NCBI RefSeq assembly: GCF_003992055.1
Contig: NZ_RQVD01000010.1
Span: 1-64,000, forward strand
Origin: Veillonella sp. CHU740
Lineage (GTDB): Bacteria; Bacillota; Negativicutes; Veillonellales; Veillonellaceae
Reading direction: 5' to 3'
DNA: 64,000 nt
The translations under genes were made by a program, and so were the position numbers. How positions within the stretch are numbered: position 1 is the stretch's first letter; each line of letters opens with the position of its first letter. Below, piece by piece: positions 34,285 to 43,678 of this stretch. The notes beneath the pieces are model-generated. The model was not told the DNA's origin. It made no database searches and saw only the letters and a program-made list of their open reading frames with translations.

Positions 34285-35241
34285 GTGAAACTCCCTGAAC
34301 TTAGAATAGGGAAATTGGTAGCCAAAGTACCAGTAATTCAAGGTGGAATGGCAATCCGATTGTCTACAGCTCGCTTGGCTGCAGCCGTTGCAAATGAAGG
34401 TGGTATCGGCCTGATTGCAGCATCTGGCATGCCTTTTGATGAATTACGATACGAAATACAATTAGCAAGAAAATTATCGCCTACGGGCATTATTGGTATA
34501 AATGCAATGGTAGCCGCTACAGAGTTTTTAGGCCTTGTAAAAACGGCCATTGAAGAGGGGATTGACCTCGTAGTAGCTGGCGCTGGATTCTCCAGAGATA
34601 TGTTTGCCTTAGGTCGCGAATCAGGTACGCCGATTGTACCTATCGTATCTACGCCTAAATTAGCGCGTATTTCTGAAGGATTGGGAGCTTCTGCAGTCAT
34701 TGTAGAAGGCTGTGAAGCAGGTGGCCATCTAGGTACAGATCGATCTTCTCGTGAATTAGTACCAGAGGTGGTAGCGGCTGTTAAGAATATTCCAGTCATT
34801 GGAGCTGGTGGTGTTCTTGATGGAGCAGATATTGTTGAAATGATTAAATTAGGTGCTAGCGGAGTACAAATGGGAAGCCGTTTTGCAGCTAGTGTAGAGT
34901 GTAATGCTTCGGATGAGTTGAAAAAAATGTACGTCCGTGCAGACGCGCCAGAAGATATCGTTTTAATCCAAAGTCCAGTAGGACTTCCAGGACAAGCCTT
35001 GCGCAATAAGTTTGCAGAAACAGTATTAGACGGCACAGTGCCGCCACCAACAGAATGTCATCGATGCCTTAAGCATTGTTCACACAAATTCTGTATTATA
35101 AAAGCCCTTTCACGTGCCCAACAAGGTGACGTAGAAACAGGTTTGGTATTCTCAGGTAATAATATGCGTAAAGTAGATTCCATATTACCTGTTAAAGACA
35201 TTTTTGCGCGCCTCATTTCTGAAGCGGCATCCATTGATTAA
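34285..35241 (+). CDS. FabK-like NAD(P)H-dependent flavin oxidoreductase (nitronate monooxygenase family)
   Basis: Predicted 318 residues. GTG 34285 with AGGAGGA in front is preferred; the longer frame runs into the hairpin. Same TIM-barrel superfamily as FabK (VPVIQGGMAIRLSTARLAAA; EGCEAGGHLGT; GAGGVLDGADIVEMIKLGAS), but with a C-terminal Cys set CHRCLKHCSHKFC (about residues 267-279) lacking in FabK. Its place in the fab operon between acpP and fabF suggests a lipid-related reaction, perhaps a second enoyl reductase, but this is unproven. Confidence 0.75.
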   Translation: MKLPELRIGKLVAKVPVIQGGMAIRLSTARLAAAVANEGGIGLIAASGMPFDELRYEIQLARKLSPTGIIGINAMVAATEFLGLVKTAIEEGIDLVVAGAGFSRDMFALGRESGTPIVPIVSTPKLARISEGLGASAVIVEGCEAGGHLGTDRSSRELVPEVVAAVKNIPVIGAGGVLDGADIVEMIKLGASGVQMGSRFAASVECNASDELKKMYVRADAPEDIVLIQSPVGLPGQALRNKFAETVLDGTVPPPTECHRCLKHCSHKFCIIKALSRAQQGDVETGLVFSGNNMRKVDSILPVKDIFARLISEAASID

Positions 35242-35262
35242 ACGAGATTATAAAGAGGTGTA

Positions 35263-36510
35263 ATGATGGAAAGACGTGTTGTTATTACTGGTTTAGGTGC
35301 AGTAACACCTGTGGGAATCGGTAAAGATGACTTTTACAATGCTTTATTACGTGGAGAATCTGGTATCGGGTCTATCACTCGATTCGATGCAAGTGATTAT
35401 GCAACTCGAATTGCAGGTGAAATCAAAGATTTCGACCCTACACAATTTGGTATCGATAAAAAAGAAGCTCGCCGTATGGACCGTTCTTCTGCATTTGCTA
35501 TTGCAGCAGCATTCTTAGCACAAAAAGATGCAGATTTAGATTTAGACAAAGAAGATTTAGATCGTTGTGGAACAGTAGTTGGTACTGGTATTGGCGGTAT
35601 TGACTCTATTCACGATGTATATGTTACATTATTTGAAAAAGGCCCAGGTCGTGTGAGTCCATTTGCAGTACCAATGATGATTGCTAACATGGTATCTGGT
35701 CGTGTATCTATTCAATTGGGATTACGTGGACCAGTTGAAACAGTCGTGACTGCATGTACATCTGGTACTAATGCAATCGGTGAAGCATTCCGTATGATTG
35801 CTCATGGTCAAGCAGATGTGATGTTTGCTGGTGGTACAGAAGCAGCTGTATCTCCTGCCGCAGTAGCTGGCTTTGCATCTATGAAAGCTATGTCTACTCG
35901 TAATGATGAGCCAACAAAAGCGTCTCGTCCATTTGCAGCAGATCGTGATGGATTTGTAATGGGTGAAGGTTCTGGTATCATTGTATTAGAAGAGCTAGAA
36001 CATGCAAAAGCACGCGGTGCCCATATCTACGCAGAAGTAGTTGGTTATGGAACGAATGGTGATGCATATCATATTTCTTCTCCAGCACCAGGTGGTACAC
36101 AAGCTCGTAAATGTATGGAATTAGCATTGAACGATGCAGGTATTGCTCCTGAGCAAGTAGATTATATCAATGCTCATGGTACATCTACATCCATTAATGA
36201 TGCGAATGAAACATTGGCGATTAAACAATTATTTGGGGACCATGCTAAAAAATTAGCTGTCAACTCTACAAAATCTATGACAGGTCACTTATTAGGGGCT
36301 GCTGGTGCCATCGAAGCAATTGTTATGGCAATGGCTATTGAAACTGGTAAAGTACATCCAACAATTAACTTGGACACTCCAGATCCAGAATTAGACTTAG
36401 ATTATGTATCTGATGGAGCACGTGATATGAAAGTGGATGTAGCACTTTCTAACTCCTTTGGCTTTGGTGGTCACAACGGTACTATCGTTGTTCGTCGTTA
36501 TGAGGCATAA
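35263..36510 (+). CDS. fabF: 3-oxoacyl-ACP synthase II (FabF)
   Basis: Predicted 415 residues, ATG 35263 (or 35266) after GAGGTG. It elongates acyl-ACP by two carbons. The Cys of VTACTSGTNAIGEA, the His of NAHGTSTSINDANE and the His of MTGHLLGAAGAIEA form the active site, with FGFGGHNG at the end. rnc begins two bases after its stop. Confidence 0.96.
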   Translation: MMERRVVITGLGAVTPVGIGKDDFYNALLRGESGIGSITRFDASDYATRIAGEIKDFDPTQFGIDKKEARRMDRSSAFAIAAAFLAQKDADLDLDKEDLDRCGTVVGTGIGGIDSIHDVYVTLFEKGPGRVSPFAVPMMIANMVSGRVSIQLGLRGPVETVVTACTSGTNAIGEAFRMIAHGQADVMFAGGTEAAVSPAAVAGFASMKAMSTRNDEPTKASRPFAADRDGFVMGEGSGIIVLEELEHAKARGAHIYAEVVGYGTNGDAYHISSPAPGGTQARKCMELALNDAGIAPEQVDYINAHGTSTSINDANETLAIKQLFGDHAKKLAVNSTKSMTGHLLGAAGAIEAIVMAMAIETGKVHPTINLDTPDPELDLDYVSDGARDMKVDVALSNSFGFGGHNGTIVVRRYEA

Positions 36511-36512
36511 TT

Positions 36513-37244
36513 GTGAAAGCTTCTATGCATAACAAAGTATCTCGCCAGGCTCGTGAAGGATTACTTCACGAGTTTGTTGCGAGTTTACATTTACCATTAC
36601 AAAATATGGATGTGTTAAATCGAGCATTGACACATTCTTCGTATGCCAATGAGCATAAGCTATCTCATGAGCATCATAATGAACGATTAGAGTTTTTAGG
36701 GGATGCTGTATTAGATCTTATCATTGGAGAGTATTTATTTGTTACATATCCAGAAATGACTGAGGGTGAACTGACCCGTTTAAAAGCTTGCACCGTATGT
36801 GAGGGATCACTAGCAGGTTGCAGTCGTACCTTGCAACTAGGCTCCTATTTACGCTTAGGTAAAGGAGAATTTCACTGTGGAGGTGCGAATCGTGACTCTA
36901 TCTTAGCGGATACCTTTGAGGCAGTCTTGGGGGCTATCTATTTAGAGTGTGGATATGAAGTGGGAAAACAGTTCGTATTGAGTCATTTGCATGGATATAT
37001 CCAAATGGCGCTTTCAGGAAAAGTAGGTAAAGATTTTAAAACGATGCTTCAAGAGCTGGTGCAACAAAAGGGTGAATCTGTCATCCAGTACCGAGTGATT
37101 GAGGAAACGGGACCAGACCACGATAAATTCTTTACTATGGAAGTTGTTATCGATGGAGTTCCATCCGGCATAGGTTCTGGACGCAATAAGAAAACAGCGG
37201 CTCAAGCAGCAGCGCGTGAAGCCTATGAAAAACGTATACAATAA
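36513..37244 (+). CDS. rnc: Ribonuclease III
   Basis: Predicted 243 residues from GTG 36513 (ATG 36525 is a possible alternative). NERLEFLGDAVLDLII is the RNase III catalytic signature, and residues about 170-243 form a double-stranded-RNA-binding domain (GSGRNKKTAAQAAAREAY). It cuts structured RNA including rRNA precursors. It is last in the fab run, followed by a terminator. Confidence 0.95.
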   Translation: MKASMHNKVSRQAREGLLHEFVASLHLPLQNMDVLNRALTHSSYANEHKLSHEHHNERLEFLGDAVLDLIIGEYLFVTYPEMTEGELTRLKACTVCEGSLAGCSRTLQLGSYLRLGKGEFHCGGANRDSILADTFEAVLGAIYLECGYEVGKQFVLSHLHGYIQMALSGKVGKDFKTMLQELVQQKGESVIQYRVIEETGPDHDKFFTMEVVIDGVPSGIGSGRNKKTAAQAAAREAYEKRIQ

Positions 37245-37254
37245 TAAGGATTGA

Positions 37255-37277
37255 GGGGTGGGAAACCACTCCTTTTT
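37255..37277 (+). terminator. Terminator after rnc
   Basis: GGGGTGG-GAAA-CCACTCC followed by TTTTT; one G-U pair in the stem. Confidence 0.85.
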
Positions 37278-37363
37278 CTATTCTACTGGTAGGATAGAAT
37301 GTATTCTCATGGTACAATAGATAGGTATATATATAGATACTACACTTGGTAGAGGAGGCATGT

Positions 37364-38431
37364 ATGAGGAAAGTAAATAAAGAGAAAACTAGATTACTTC
37401 CATTTTTTATCCCTCATATTGGATGCCCCTATATTTGTGTATTTTGTAATCAACCACGTATATCTGGACATCAAGAGATGGTAACGCCTGCAATCATTCG
37501 TTCTTCCATACAAAGAGCTGTATCAGAACAAGGATATAGTGGACAATGGGAAGTGGCCTACTTTGGTGGAAGCTTTACGGCTATACCACAAGAAGTACAA
37601 GATACATTATTGGAACCTGCTAAAGAAGCATTTCAACAGGGATTAATTCAAGGAATACGCTTGTCTACTCGGCCTGATGCTATCAGAGAAGACCGATTGA
37701 AAGAACTCTATGCGAGTGGTGTACGGACCATTGAATTAGGGGTACAAACATTAGAGGAGTCTATGCTTGTAGAATCTAAACGAGGGCATACGGTAGAAGA
37801 TGTTGAACAAGCGTGTAAGATGATACGTGAACAAGAGATAACCTTGGGTATACAATTACTTCCAGGTTTACCTGGCGAAACATGGATGACACTAGTTAAT
37901 ACGGCGGTGAAAGCCGGTCAATTGCAGGCTGACTTATGTCGCATTTATCCTGTGATTGTTATTGAAGATACCGAACTAGCTGATCGCGTTCGTCAAGGCA
38001 GTTATGTACCATTAACAATAGAACAAGCGGTGGCGTATAGTGCTTTTTTAAAATCCTATTTAGAAGGTAAAGGTGTACAGATTATACGTGTGGGATTACA
38101 AAGTACAGAAGATTTTGATGCTGGGCGTGGTATTGTAGGTGGTCCTTATGCTCCTGCCTTTGGAGAATTGGTAGTCAATTATGAATGGCTTCAAGCTATC
38201 CAGCAAACCATAGAAGAACATCTAGAAATATTCGGTGTGGCACATCGAATCACAGTGGAGTATCCACGGGCTTTCACATCGAAAGTACGAGGGTTGAAGA
38301 ATAGAAATATAGAGTACTTTGGACAGGAATATAAACAGATAGAATGGACTTGGAAACAAAAGCAAGAAGATATTGTTGCTAATGTATTGCATGTCATGAT
38401 AGATCATATACTATATAGCTTGCCTCTTTAA
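37364..38431 (+). CDS. Radical SAM protein, Elp3-like
   Basis: Predicted 355 residues. ATG 37364 with AGAGGAGG about 7 bases upstream. FFIPHIGCPYICVFCNQPRI carries CX3CX2C for the 4Fe-4S cluster, followed by VAYFGGSFTAI and LSTRPDAI, GVRTIELGVQTLEESML and GIQLLPGLPGETW. The family resembles the catalytic core of Elp3 but lacks the acetyltransferase domain. Such genes often sit between rnc and smc in Firmicutes. The precise reaction is unknown. Confidence 0.82.
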   Translation: MRKVNKEKTRLLPFFIPHIGCPYICVFCNQPRISGHQEMVTPAIIRSSIQRAVSEQGYSGQWEVAYFGGSFTAIPQEVQDTLLEPAKEAFQQGLIQGIRLSTRPDAIREDRLKELYASGVRTIELGVQTLEESMLVESKRGHTVEDVEQACKMIREQEITLGIQLLPGLPGETWMTLVNTAVKAGQLQADLCRIYPVIVIEDTELADRVRQGSYVPLTIEQAVAYSAFLKSYLEGKGVQIIRVGLQSTEDFDAGRGIVGGPYAPAFGELVVNYEWLQAIQQTIEEHLEIFGVAHRITVEYPRAFTSKVRGLKNRNIEYFGQEYKQIEWTWKQKQEDIVANVLHVMIDHILYSLPL

Positions 38432-38593
38432 ATAGAGGATACCGGGCATATAACAATGGATTGACTAGTACTCTGTAGAAAGAGTATGTGATGAGAGGTG
38501 GGAAATAGGTATCAGCTTAGGATATAGTATGGACAATATATTCTATTGTATAAATTTAAAGCATACCTATGTATACATAGAAAGGAAGCAGTC

Positions 38594-41500
38594 ATGCAAT
38601 TAATACGATTAGAGATGAAGGGATTTAAATCCTTTGCGGATAAAACTGTAGTGTCATTTTCTCCGGGCATGACTGGGATTGTGGGACCTAATGGCAGTGG
38701 TAAAAGTAATATCACTGATGCGATTCGGTGGGTATTAGGCGAATCGAATGTACGTCATTTGCGTGGCCAAAAAGCAGAAGATATTATCTTCTCAGGAACT
38801 GAAGCTAGACGACCTCATAATACAGCAGAGGTAAACTTAATTTTTGATAATAGCGATGGCACATTAGGTCAAGAGTTAGCAGAAATTGTTATTACCCGTC
38901 GTATGTATCGCAATGGTGAAAGTGAATTTCAAATCAATAAAAGAAATTGCCGTTTAAAAGATATACATTTACTATTGGCAGATACAGGCTTAGGAAAAGA
39001 TTCTATGGCTATTATAGGTCAGAATCGCATTGATGCTATTTTAAACAGTAAGCCAGAAGAACGGCGCCTCATATTTGAAGATGTCGCTGGCATATCTCGC
39101 TTTAAAATGAATAAAGAAGATGCTATCCGCCGTATCCATAGTACAGAACGTAATATGGAACGTTTGGATGATGTGATGAGTACCCTGGGAGATCAATTAG
39201 TAGATTTAGAAGTAAAAGCCAATACAACACGGAAGTATAATCAACTATCGCAAGAGAAACGTAAGTATGATGGAGCTATTGCTTTTCATGAGTATAAAAC
39301 GGCAGATCGGTTATTTACTAGGCAAGAGAATGAAAACCTATCCTATCTACGTGAGCAAGAGGAGTTAGAGGCTAGTGTAGAATCTATCCAAAGTAGTTAT
39401 TCTGTAACACAGGAGGAATTGCAAAAATTCCGCGACACCCAACAAGGTATGGACGAGGAATATGCTACCTTACAAGGTAAGTTAGGAGAATTAACGGGTC
39501 AAATTGAGGTCGCACGACTCAAAGAGGCAAATATGACTGCTGAATTGCAGGAGGGAGAAGCTCAACTGAGCGCTTGGAAAGAAGAAGTTGCAGAGAAAGA
39601 GGAACATCGTGAACGGGATCTAGTATCTGTGAAAGAACAGGAAGGTGAACTAGAAGCGATTGGTCTAGATCTAACTAGTGCCGAATCTAACCTACAAACT
39701 ATACGAGAGTCTCTGGGCGAAGTAAAAGCCAATTTAGATACTATGCGTTCTGCAGAGCAGCATGCTCATGAACGACACATTGCTATTGTTCGTGAAGTAG
39801 AGGAAGCTCGTCATCAGCTGACAAGAGCACAAGATAGAGAGCAACAAAAACAAGCAGATACACAGCGTTTACAGGAGACCTTACAAGATATAGCACAGGG
39901 GCTAGAAGTAGCACAAAGTGCTATGAAAGACCAAGAAACGATTGTACAGAAAGCACAAGAGCAATTAGAAAACACTCGACAATCTTTACTGGACTTGGAA
40001 ACTAGTCGCCGCCAGACAAATCAAAAGTTAGTGGAAACGCAACGAGTATTGCAATCTAAAGAAGGTCGCTTGGAACTACTTCATAGTTGGGAAGAACTAC
40101 ACGAAGGCTATTTAGAGGGAACAAAACATGTTCTACAGGCAAAAGAGCAATGGTCTTTTCACATTCGTGGAGCTATAGGCGATGTATTCACAGTGGAAGA
40201 AAAGTTTTTAGTGGCTATTGAAACAGCCTTAGGGGGGGCCATTCATCAAGTCATTACGGATACAGCGAAGATTGCTTCTGAAGCAGTACAACATTTAAAA
40301 CGTACTCAAGGCGGTCGTGTTACGTTTTTGCCTATGGATATGGTGAAAGGAAAGCGCCTTGATCATAAGGCGTTACAATCTCCACATGTATTAGGATTAG
40401 GTGTTGATTGTATTCACTTTGATGCACAATTTACGGGTGTATTTAATCAACTACTAGGTCGTACTTTAATTGTAGATACCTTGGAGCACGGATTAGCATT
40501 ACAAAAAGAATACCATCAACAATTGCGTATTGTAACTCTAACAGGAGAGCAATTACAGCCAGGTGGTGCTTTAACGGGTGGTGCGACTAAACGTAAAAAA
40601 GCTTCTATTTTATCTCGCAAAGAAGAGCAAGAGACCCTAGAAAAAGATATTCATACATTGCGGCAAACACTTCAAGAATTAAGTTCACAATTGGAAACGT
40701 TTGAACAAGAGAGTGAAGCACTGACTACGATAGGTAAAGAGTTGCGAGAAACCTATGAACAGGAAGCTCTACAATTGCGCAGTTTACAACAGGAGCAACA
40801 GCGTACAGAAGGTGAACAACTTAGCTTGAATGGAATGGTCCAGACCTATAAAAAGGAACTACAGGAAGCTAAAGAAACACAGGCTACATTAACGGAGAAT
40901 ATAAATGTATTATCCGATGAGCTTTTACAGTTGGAGAATCGTGAAGGATATCAAGAACAAGTCAATGCTTTAGTTGCACAAGAGAAAAGCTTGGAAGAAC
41001 GAGATCGCTCCCAAAGTGAAGTAGTACAAGGGTTACGATTGCGATGGGAACAAGCTAGATTGGTTTTAGAACAAAGTAGAAAAGAACTAGCTCTATTAGA
41101 TCAACATATACAGGAGAAGTTACAAGTTATTGTCGGCTTGGAACGACGCCTTACACAATTAAAAGAAGACGTAGTGCAATTAGGCGGTGGCCCTGCCTTA
41201 GAATTAGAGGCAGAGAAACAAGCCTTAGAAAAACGAGTAGCCACTATTACAGAATCTCGTAAAGGTGGACAAGAAAAAGTGCGTGCATGGGAATTACAAT
41301 TATCTAAATTACAAGATGAGCGAAATCAAAAAGAGCAACGTCAACGAATTGTGCAAAAGAAATTAGTAGACTTACAAGAAGGTTTAACAAAATACCAATT
41401 ACAAGGCGAACAAGCATTGGAACAATTGGGAGCTTTAGGGTATACTAAACAAGAGGCGCAAACATTAGATGTTTCTGGATCTGTCAATGAATGGAAACAA

Positions 41501-42157
41501 CAGCAGATAACCTTATTGCAGCGGATAGATAGCTTAGGAGCTGTCAATCCAAACGCTATTATCGAATATGAAGAAGCGGTAGAAAAGTTAACGTTCTACC
41601 ATGCGCAAAAAGATGATTTAGTGACTGCGAAAGAACAATTAGAAGGAGTTATTGCTGAAATTGATGGGGCTATGTCTGAACAATTGCAAGGTGTACTTGC
41701 AGACATTCGTGAGAAATTCCAACATGTGTTCTCTCAATTATTTGGTGGTGGTACTGCACAAATTGTAGTATCGAATCCAGAGTCAATTTTAGAAAGTGGC
41801 ATTGACTTTTATATCCAGCCACCAGGAAAGAAGCGGCAACAATTGAGCTTATTGTCTGGCGGTGAACGAGCATTGACAGTGATAGCCTTGCTATTTGCAT
41901 TGCTAGATTATCGACCAGCTCCATTCTGTGTGCTAGACGAAGTAGATGCCGCACTAGATGATGCGAATGTGGAACGATTTAGTCAGTATTTGCAAAATTT
42001 AGGAGATGCTACGCAGTTCATCGTAGTAACCCATCGAAAACGGACGATGGAATCGGCTCATGTCTTACAAGGGGTAACTATGGTAGAGCGAGGTGTATCT
42101 CGTTTATTAACAGTAGCATTTGATGATGTAAAGGAGAATAACGATTATGGCATTTAG
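38594..42157 (+). CDS. smc: Chromosome segregation protein SMC
   Basis: Predicted 1187 residues, ATG 38594 after AAAGGAAG, the normal length. The N-terminal head has GPNGSGKSNITDAIRW, long coiled coils flank a hinge near residues 515-670 (LGVDCIHFDAQFTG), and the C-terminal head has LLSGGERALTVIALLFA and VLDEVDAALDD. SMC with ScpAB condenses and segregates chromosomes. The end overlaps ftsY by 11 bases. Confidence 0.97.
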   Translation: MQLIRLEMKGFKSFADKTVVSFSPGMTGIVGPNGSGKSNITDAIRWVLGESNVRHLRGQKAEDIIFSGTEARRPHNTAEVNLIFDNSDGTLGQELAEIVITRRMYRNGESEFQINKRNCRLKDIHLLLADTGLGKDSMAIIGQNRIDAILNSKPEERRLIFEDVAGISRFKMNKEDAIRRIHSTERNMERLDDVMSTLGDQLVDLEVKANTTRKYNQLSQEKRKYDGAIAFHEYKTADRLFTRQENENLSYLREQEELEASVESIQSSYSVTQEELQKFRDTQQGMDEEYATLQGKLGELTGQIEVARLKEANMTAELQEGEAQLSAWKEEVAEKEEHRERDLVSVKEQEGELEAIGLDLTSAESNLQTIRESLGEVKANLDTMRSAEQHAHERHIAIVREVEEARHQLTRAQDREQQKQADTQRLQETLQDIAQGLEVAQSAMKDQETIVQKAQEQLENTRQSLLDLETSRRQTNQKLVETQRVLQSKEGRLELLHSWEELHEGYLEGTKHVLQAKEQWSFHIRGAIGDVFTVEEKFLVAIETALGGAIHQVITDTAKIASEAVQHLKRTQGGRVTFLPMDMVKGKRLDHKALQSPHVLGLGVDCIHFDAQFTGVFNQLLGRTLIVDTLEHGLALQKEYHQQLRIVTLTGEQLQPGGALTGGATKRKKASILSRKEEQETLEKDIHTLRQTLQELSSQLETFEQESEALTTIGKELRETYEQEALQLRSLQQEQQRTEGEQLSLNGMVQTYKKELQEAKETQATLTENINVLSDELLQLENREGYQEQVNALVAQEKSLEERDRSQSEVVQGLRLRWEQARLVLEQSRKELALLDQHIQEKLQVIVGLERRLTQLKEDVVQLGGGPALELEAEKQALEKRVATITESRKGGQEKVRAWELQLSKLQDERNQKEQRQRIVQKKLVDLQEGLTKYQLQGEQALEQLGALGYTKQEAQTLDVSGSVNEWKQQQITLLQRIDSLGAVNPNAIIEYEEAVEKLTFYHAQKDDLVTAKEQLEGVIAEIDGAMSEQLQGVLADIREKFQHVFSQLFGGGTAQIVVSNPESILESGIDFYIQPPGKKRQQLSLLSGGERALTVIALLFALLDYRPAPFCVLDEVDAALDDANVERFSQYLQNLGDATQFIVVTHRKRTMESAHVLQGVTMVERGVSRLLTVAFDDVKENNDYGI

Positions 42158-43067
42158 TTTTTTTGACCGTGTGAAAGCAGGCTTAGAAAAGACAAAAAAT
42201 AACTTTGTAAAAAAAGTGGAAACTATCGTCATTGGATATGCTGAAATTGATGATGACTTTTTAGATGATTTAGAAGCTACTATGTTGACTGGTGACTTGG
42301 GACCTAAAACGACAACATATTTGATGAAAGAAATTCGTCGAGGTGTCACAGAAGGGATTATTAACAACACTAAGGAAGTTATGCCTTTCATGGAAGAACG
42401 TATTACGGAAATGCTAGGTGCTCAAGAAGAAGCTTTAGAACTACATAAGCCTGAAGTGATTTTGGTAGTAGGTGTGAATGGTGTTGGTAAAACGACGACA
42501 ATCGCAAAGCTAGCTCATTATTATGCTGAGCAAGGAAAAAAAGTGATTATTGCAGCAGGCGATACATTCCGTGCTGCTGCATCTGAACAATTATCGATCT
42601 GGGCAGATCGCGTGGGCGTATCTATCGTCAAGCATAAAGAAGGTGCGGACCCAGCAGCTGTTGTGTTCGATGCCTGTGCATCGGCTATTGCAAAAGAAGC
42701 TGATTTAGTGATTGTAGACACAGCTGGTCGCTTGCATACGAAAATTAACCTGATGGAAGAATTGAAAAAAATTGGGCGTGTAGCGGACAAACAAATTCCT
42801 GGTGCCCCACATCAAACGTTATTAGTCTTAGATGGCACAACAGGACAAAATGCTGTGAACCAAGCGAAGCTATTTGGTGAAGCAGTTCCTGTAACGGGTA
42901 TTGTGGTGACAAAATTAGATGGCACAGCCAAAGGTGGTGTCGTTATCTCTATCAAAGAAGAGTTAGGTGTTCCAGTGCGTTGGATTGGTGTAGGTGAAAA
43001 AATGGATGATTTACGTCCTTTCAATGCAAAAGAATTTGCCAATGCCCTATTCGATAAGGGAGAATAA
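42147..43067 (+). CDS. ftsY: Signal recognition particle receptor FtsY
   Basis: Predicted 306 residues, ATG 42147 inside the smc end, after AAGGAG. The NG GTPase domain shows GVNGVGKTTTIAKLAHYY, DTFRAAASEQL, VDTAGRLHTK, TKLDGTAKGG and GVGEKMDDL. The short A domain is typical of Firmicutes. It docks ribosome-SRP complexes at the membrane. Confidence 0.97.
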   Translation: MAFSFFDRVKAGLEKTKNNFVKKVETIVIGYAEIDDDFLDDLEATMLTGDLGPKTTTYLMKEIRRGVTEGIINNTKEVMPFMEERITEMLGAQEEALELHKPEVILVVGVNGVGKTTTIAKLAHYYAEQGKKVIIAAGDTFRAAASEQLSIWADRVGVSIVKHKEGADPAAVVFDACASAIAKEADLVIVDTAGRLHTKINLMEELKKIGRVADKQIPGAPHQTLLVLDGTTGQNAVNQAKLFGEAVPVTGIVVTKLDGTAKGGVVISIKEELGVPVRWIGVGEKMDDLRPFNAKEFANALFDKGE

Positions 43068-43472
43068 ATGACCATGACAAGAAAGAAGTTGTATGAGTAT
43101 GTGGTTGATCAAAATGAGATGAATGGCTATGGTGTCGATGCAGATGGCATTGAATGTGCTGTAGATATTATGGAATTTGTAGGCGGTGATTTATACCGAC
43201 CGCTTACAAGATTACTGTTGAGTAATTGGAAGGAAATTGCGCAACGTATTGAACAGTATACCCAAGAGAAATGGGACTATGTACATTCCATTGCAGCTAA
43301 TATCCAACATACATTAGAATCTGAGCATAGTGATGAAAGTCATCATTTATCAGACCAAGGCATCGCGATCTTTTTGGAGATGTTAGAAGGCGAAGATACT
43401 ACTACACAAATATTGCAAGGAGATACGCCTATCACAGAAGAAGAATTGCGTCGCATTCGAGGTAAAGGGTAA
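43068..43472 (+). CDS. Conserved small protein of unknown function
   Basis: Predicted 134 residues, ATG 43068 directly after the ftsY stop, with GGGAG in front (ATG 43074 is an alternative start). The sequence is acidic and helical (YRPLTRLLLSNWKEIAQRIE, TITEEELRRIRGKG-like end). No signal peptide, membrane segment or known motif is seen. Co-transcription with ftsY is likely from spacing; I do not assign a function. Confidence 0.65.
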   Translation: MTMTRKKLYEYVVDQNEMNGYGVDADGIECAVDIMEFVGGDLYRPLTRLLLSNWKEIAQRIEQYTQEKWDYVHSIAANIQHTLESEHSDESHHLSDQGIAIFLEMLEGEDTTTQILQGDTPITEEELRRIRGKG

Positions 43473-43489
43473 ACTATATAAGCAATAGT

Positions 43490-43523
43490 GAAAAGTTGGA
43501 CCTTAGGTTCAGCTTTTCTTTTT
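43490..43523 (+). terminator. Terminator after smc-ftsY operon
   Basis: GAAAAG (43490-43495) pairs with CTTTTC (43513-43518) with further pairs inside; TTTTTG follows. Confidence 0.8.
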
Positions 43524-43600
43524 GTATATAGTATAGTCTCACAGAGTGATTGTTGTATCTGATTTGTATCGAACATATAGTACAATACTCAGTCTATTCA

Positions 43601-43609
43601 TGATATAAT
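43601..43609 (+). promoter_or_regulatory. Extended -10 promoter of uvrB
   Basis: TGATATAAT (43601-43609) upstream of uvrB; no LexA-type palindrome was recognised nearby. Confidence 0.45.
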
Positions 43610-43678
43610 ATAGAAGTTACTAGATATAGATACAAGTGAATGTTACTTGTTTACAGATAGAGAATATAAGGAGTGACT

